Source of the DNA: JBEAOO01 sp041164825
GTDB lineage: Bacteria; Pseudomonadota; Gammaproteobacteria; Burkholderiales; Burkholderiaceae_C
Reading direction: 5' to 3'
Assembly: GCA_041164825.1 (NCBI GenBank)
Contig: JBEAOO010000283.1
Span: 1 to 29,314, forward strand
Length of the DNA: 29,314 bases
The translations under genes were made by a program, and so were the position numbers. Every line of letters starts with the position of its first letter. Position 1 is the stretch's first letter. The notes below the pieces were generated by a model. It was not told where the DNA came from. It searched no databases and saw only the letters and a list, made by a program, of their open reading frames with translations. Positions 27,404 to 29,314 of the stretch are shown in pieces.

Positions 27404-27423
27404 GTGCGTTGGCGCACTTTTTT
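27404..27423 (+). terminator. Intrinsic terminator
   Basis: GTGCG (27404-27408), loop TTGG, CGCAC (27413-27417) and TTTTTT (27418-27423) form a compact rho-independent terminator on the plus strand. It insulates the adhesin gene from upstream transcription. Confidence 0.75.
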
Positions 27424-27485
27424 AGTGCCTCCGAATCAGGCGCCAGCCCGCATGGATGCTCAGTTTGTGGCCCGTTGAAGGCCGA

Positions 27486-27538
27486 GCGCTTGCTTCAAGT
27501 GAAGCGCGTGAGCGGGCAGGATGGGTACCCATCTGCCC
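27486..27538. repeat. Adjacent inverted repeats, including a long palindrome, upstream of the adhesin gene
   Basis: GCGCTT (27486-27491) pairs with AAGCGC (27502-27507). Then GGGCAG (27514-27519), one bulged G, the perfect palindrome ATGGGTACCCAT (27521-27532) and CTGCCC (27533-27538) give about 11 paired positions per arm. They lie 40-90 bases upstream of the possible -10 at 27576, a position where an activator or repressor could bind. Confidence 0.55.
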
Positions 27539-27646
27539 CCGTGAACGCGGGGTGCGAGCCCCCTCTGCCCCTCGCTACATTCCTCCCGGTGCATGTCGCC
27601 TCCATGGTGTCAAAGCGTCCCAAATTCAATTCAGTGAGGAGTTCCC

Positions 27647-29314
27647 GTGTCTCTTGCAACTAATGTCAATGTCGTCATCCACGTCTGTGAAGATACCCAG
27701 CGCACTTTCGACATCAGGGACCTGCTGACCCAGGGGGGCTACACCACGGCTGGCGCCGCCACTGTGTCGTCCTTTTTGGTTCAATTGCCCGATGGCACTT
27801 ACACCGCTGCGGACACCCCCCTGTTCGGCAAGATCGACGCAGACACCCTCTATGTTCGCCCTGGTCTCTGGGCCGAGAACTACAACGGCAACTTCAACAC
27901 CTATGAAGTGGTGGTGAACAATGGCAACGGGGAGTACATCTCGCTGAAGCTGGACGTGGTGATTGACCCGGTGAACGACGCGCCCATCGGCGCCGACAAG
28001 ACCCTGACCGCTTCTGACGCCTCCGGCCTGGTGCTGGCCAAGTCGGACTTCGGTTTTGCCGATCCGGTTGAAGGCAACAACTTCAAGTCCGTGGTGATCA
28101 CCAACGTGCCCACCGCAGGCAAGCTCACCCTGGGTGGCGTGGATGTGGTCGCGGGCCAGGAAATCAATGCCAGCGACATCAGCGCCGGCCTGCTGGTGTT
28201 CAAGCCCAATGCCATGACCATTGGCACGTTTGAAATCGGCTTCCAAGTCCGTGACGATGGGGGCACCGCCGGTTGCGGCGGGGCCGACCTGAGCGTCGCT
28301 CCCAACTACCTGAAGTTGATCGTCCCCGGCGCCGAAATCGGCGACCGCATTTGGGAAGACAGCAACGCCAACGGCGTGCAAGACGCGGGTGAGCTCGGCA
28401 TTGCCGGCGCCACGGTGCAGCTCAAAGACACCAACGGCAACGTGCTGAGCACGGTCACCACCGACATCAACGGCAACTACCACTTCACCGTTGCCCCTGG
28501 CACCTATGCCGTGAACGTGTTGCCGCTGGCCGGCTACCAGCTGAGCCCCACGAATGTCGGCGGCGATGACGCTACTGACAGCGATCTCGATGTGGGCGAC
28601 ACCGCCCCGGGTTACAGCGCCTTGGTGACTGTTGCCGCCGGTGACATCAACCACACCATCGACGGTGGCTTCTACCGCACAGCGTCTCTGGGCGACAAGG
28701 TGTGGATCGACAGCAATGGCGATGGCCAGCAAGGGGCCACCGAAGCCGGTCTGGGTGGCGTTCTCGTGAAGCTGCTCAATGCCAGTGGTGCGGTCTTGGA
28801 CGTCGCCACCACCAATGCCGATGGCAGCTACCTGTTTGCGGACCTCGTCCCGGGTCAATACGCGGTCGAATTCGTGGCCCCCATCGGCTACACGCTGACC
28901 CAAAGCGATGTCGGTGCCGATGGCTCCGATTCCGATGCCGACACCGTGACGGGCCGCACGGTCGTGACCGAGCTGGTCTCGGGCGAAAACGACCTGAGCT
29001 GGGACGCCGGCGTGATCCCCACCGGCCGCATCACGGGCACCGTGCGCGAAGACCTGGACAACAACGACAGCGGCGACACCCCGATCGCCGGTGTGCTGAT
29101 CACGCTGAAGGACGGTGCCGGCAATGTGCTGGCCACCACGACCACGGCGGCTGACGGCTCCTACGCCTTCAACAACCTGCCCGCGGGCAGCTACACGGTT
29201 GTTGAAACCAACAAGGCTGGCTTCACCGACGTGAGCGACATCGACGGCGGCGACAAGAACACCATCTTTGTCTCCTTGGACGGTGGCAGCCTGAGTGCTG
29301 GCAACGACTTCGTT
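27647..29314 (+). CDS. Large surface or secreted protein with SdrD_B-like repeats, 5' part (runs off the window end)
   Basis: The frame is open from the GTG at 27647 (GAGGAG six bases upstream) to the last base: 556 codons with no stop. The N-terminus (MSLATNVNVVIHVCEDTQRT) has no signal peptide. A stretch at about 110-225 (DPVNDAPIGADKTLTASDAS, then TAGKLTLGGVDVVAGQEINA) resembles the cadherin-like/tandem-95 repeats of RTX-type adhesins. Three SdrD_B-like beta-sandwich repeats follow, from about 229 (EIGDRIWEDSNANG), about 346 (ASLGDKVWIDSNGDG) and about 460 (TGRITGTVREDLDNND). Each has Asp-rich calcium-type motifs and a SYLF/YAFNNLPAGSYTV core. Lack of a Sec signal plus this content suggests type I secretion through a C-terminal signal outside the window. 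That is inference. Confidence 0.85.
   Translation, partial: MSLATNVNVVIHVCEDTQRTFDIRDLLTQGGYTTAGAATVSSFLVQLPDGTYTAADTPLFGKIDADTLYVRPGLWAENYNGNFNTYEVVVNNGNGEYISLKLDVVIDPVNDAPIGADKTLTASDASGLVLAKSDFGFADPVEGNNFKSVVITNVPTAGKLTLGGVDVVAGQEINASDISAGLLVFKPNAMTIGTFEIGFQVRDDGGTAGCGGADLSVAPNYLKLIVPGAEIGDRIWEDSNANGVQDAGELGIAGATVQLKDTNGNVLSTVTTDINGNYHFTVAPGTYAVNVLPLAGYQLSPTNVGGDDATDSDLDVGDTAPGYSALVTVAAGDINHTIDGGFYRTASLGDKVWIDSNGDGQQGATEAGLGGVLVKLLNASGAVLDVATTNADGSYLFADLVPGQYAVEFVAPIGYTLTQSDVGADGSDSDADTVTGRTVVTELVSGENDLSWDAGVIPTGRITGTVREDLDNNDSGDTPIAGVLITLKDGAGNVLATTTTAADGSYAFNNLPAGSYTVVETNKAGFTDVSDIDGGDKNTIFVSLDGGSLSAGNDFV

Larger units (their letters stand above)
27112..27646. other. Dyad- and terminator-rich intergenic region
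   Basis: There is no credible gene in this 535-base stretch. It contains, in order, GCCTC-T-GAGGC (27258-27268), CGTCCC-GG-GGGACG (27294-27307), two terminator-like hairpins (27347-27373 and 27404-27423), a GCGCTT/AAGCGC stem (27486-27507), and a long palindrome (27514-27538). A -10-like TACATT lies at 27576-27581 (possible start near 27588). The Shine-Dalgarno GAGGAG lies six bases before the GTG at 27647. It separates the YgjP gene from the adhesin gene. Confidence 0.7.

Noticed and set aside
27404..27646. c-di-GMP riboswitch (GEMM-type) upstream of the adhesin
   Set aside because: The conserved GEMM sequence elements are not present; only generic hairpins are seen.

Overview
The window reads as chromosomal DNA of a high-GC betaproteobacterium, most likely order Burkholderiales and close to Comamonadaceae. 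This rests on protein resemblance recognised by eye, very strong G/C preference at third codon positions, the Burkholderiales-type one-cysteine DksA, and the corC-lnt-glyQ-glyS-gmhB-plsC gene order. No database search was possible. Most of the window is ordinary core genome. I see no CRISPR array, phage module, insertion sequence, tRNA or rRNA.

Layout. Positions 1-3350 hold the start of a probable AMP nucleosidase gene (minus), a 570-residue protein with a CorA-like GMN end, a DUF1127 protein (minus) and a divergent LysR regulator. A strong dyad lies between the last two. Positions 3521-8277 hold a signalling cluster: an exported SBP_bac_3 protein overlapping a hybrid histidine kinase with two receiver domains, then a cyclic-nucleotide-binding-domain protein. 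Positions 8344-11546 hold a patatin-like phospholipase (minus), a YbaK/EbsC deacylase and an NYN-domain protein. Positions 11550-12745 are an accessory patch: a lone DUF4160 gene and a minus-strand coding-like frame interrupted by one TAG and followed by a terminator.

Positions 12746-18902 hold an unrecognised protein, coaX, a potassium-channel protein overlapping coaX tail to tail, and a minus-strand series in the order cobW-like GTPase, dksA, STAS-domain protein. Positions 19162-27111 hold the envelope and translation block corC, lnt, glyQ, glyS, gmhB, plsC and a YgjP-like metallopeptidase. From 27112 there is about 535 bases of dyad- and terminator-rich noncoding DNA. It leads into the 5' part of a large surface protein with SdrD_B-like repeats that runs off the window end.

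How the genes work together. CorC, Lnt, GmhB and PlsC all serve the cell envelope (magnesium/cobalt tolerance, lipoprotein acylation, LPS heptose, phosphatidic acid), with both glycyl-tRNA synthetase subunits embedded among them. The SBP-kinase pair looks like a BvgS/EvgS-type sensor split into two genes. The DksA and the His-rich COG0523 GTPase are neighbours and both relate to zinc economy. The points most worth a second look are the interrupted frame at 12157-12474, the low-GC patch inside glyS (about 24141-24465), the split sensor, and the dyad-rich leader of the terminal adhesin. I found no convincing evidence for a wholly new multi-gene system.
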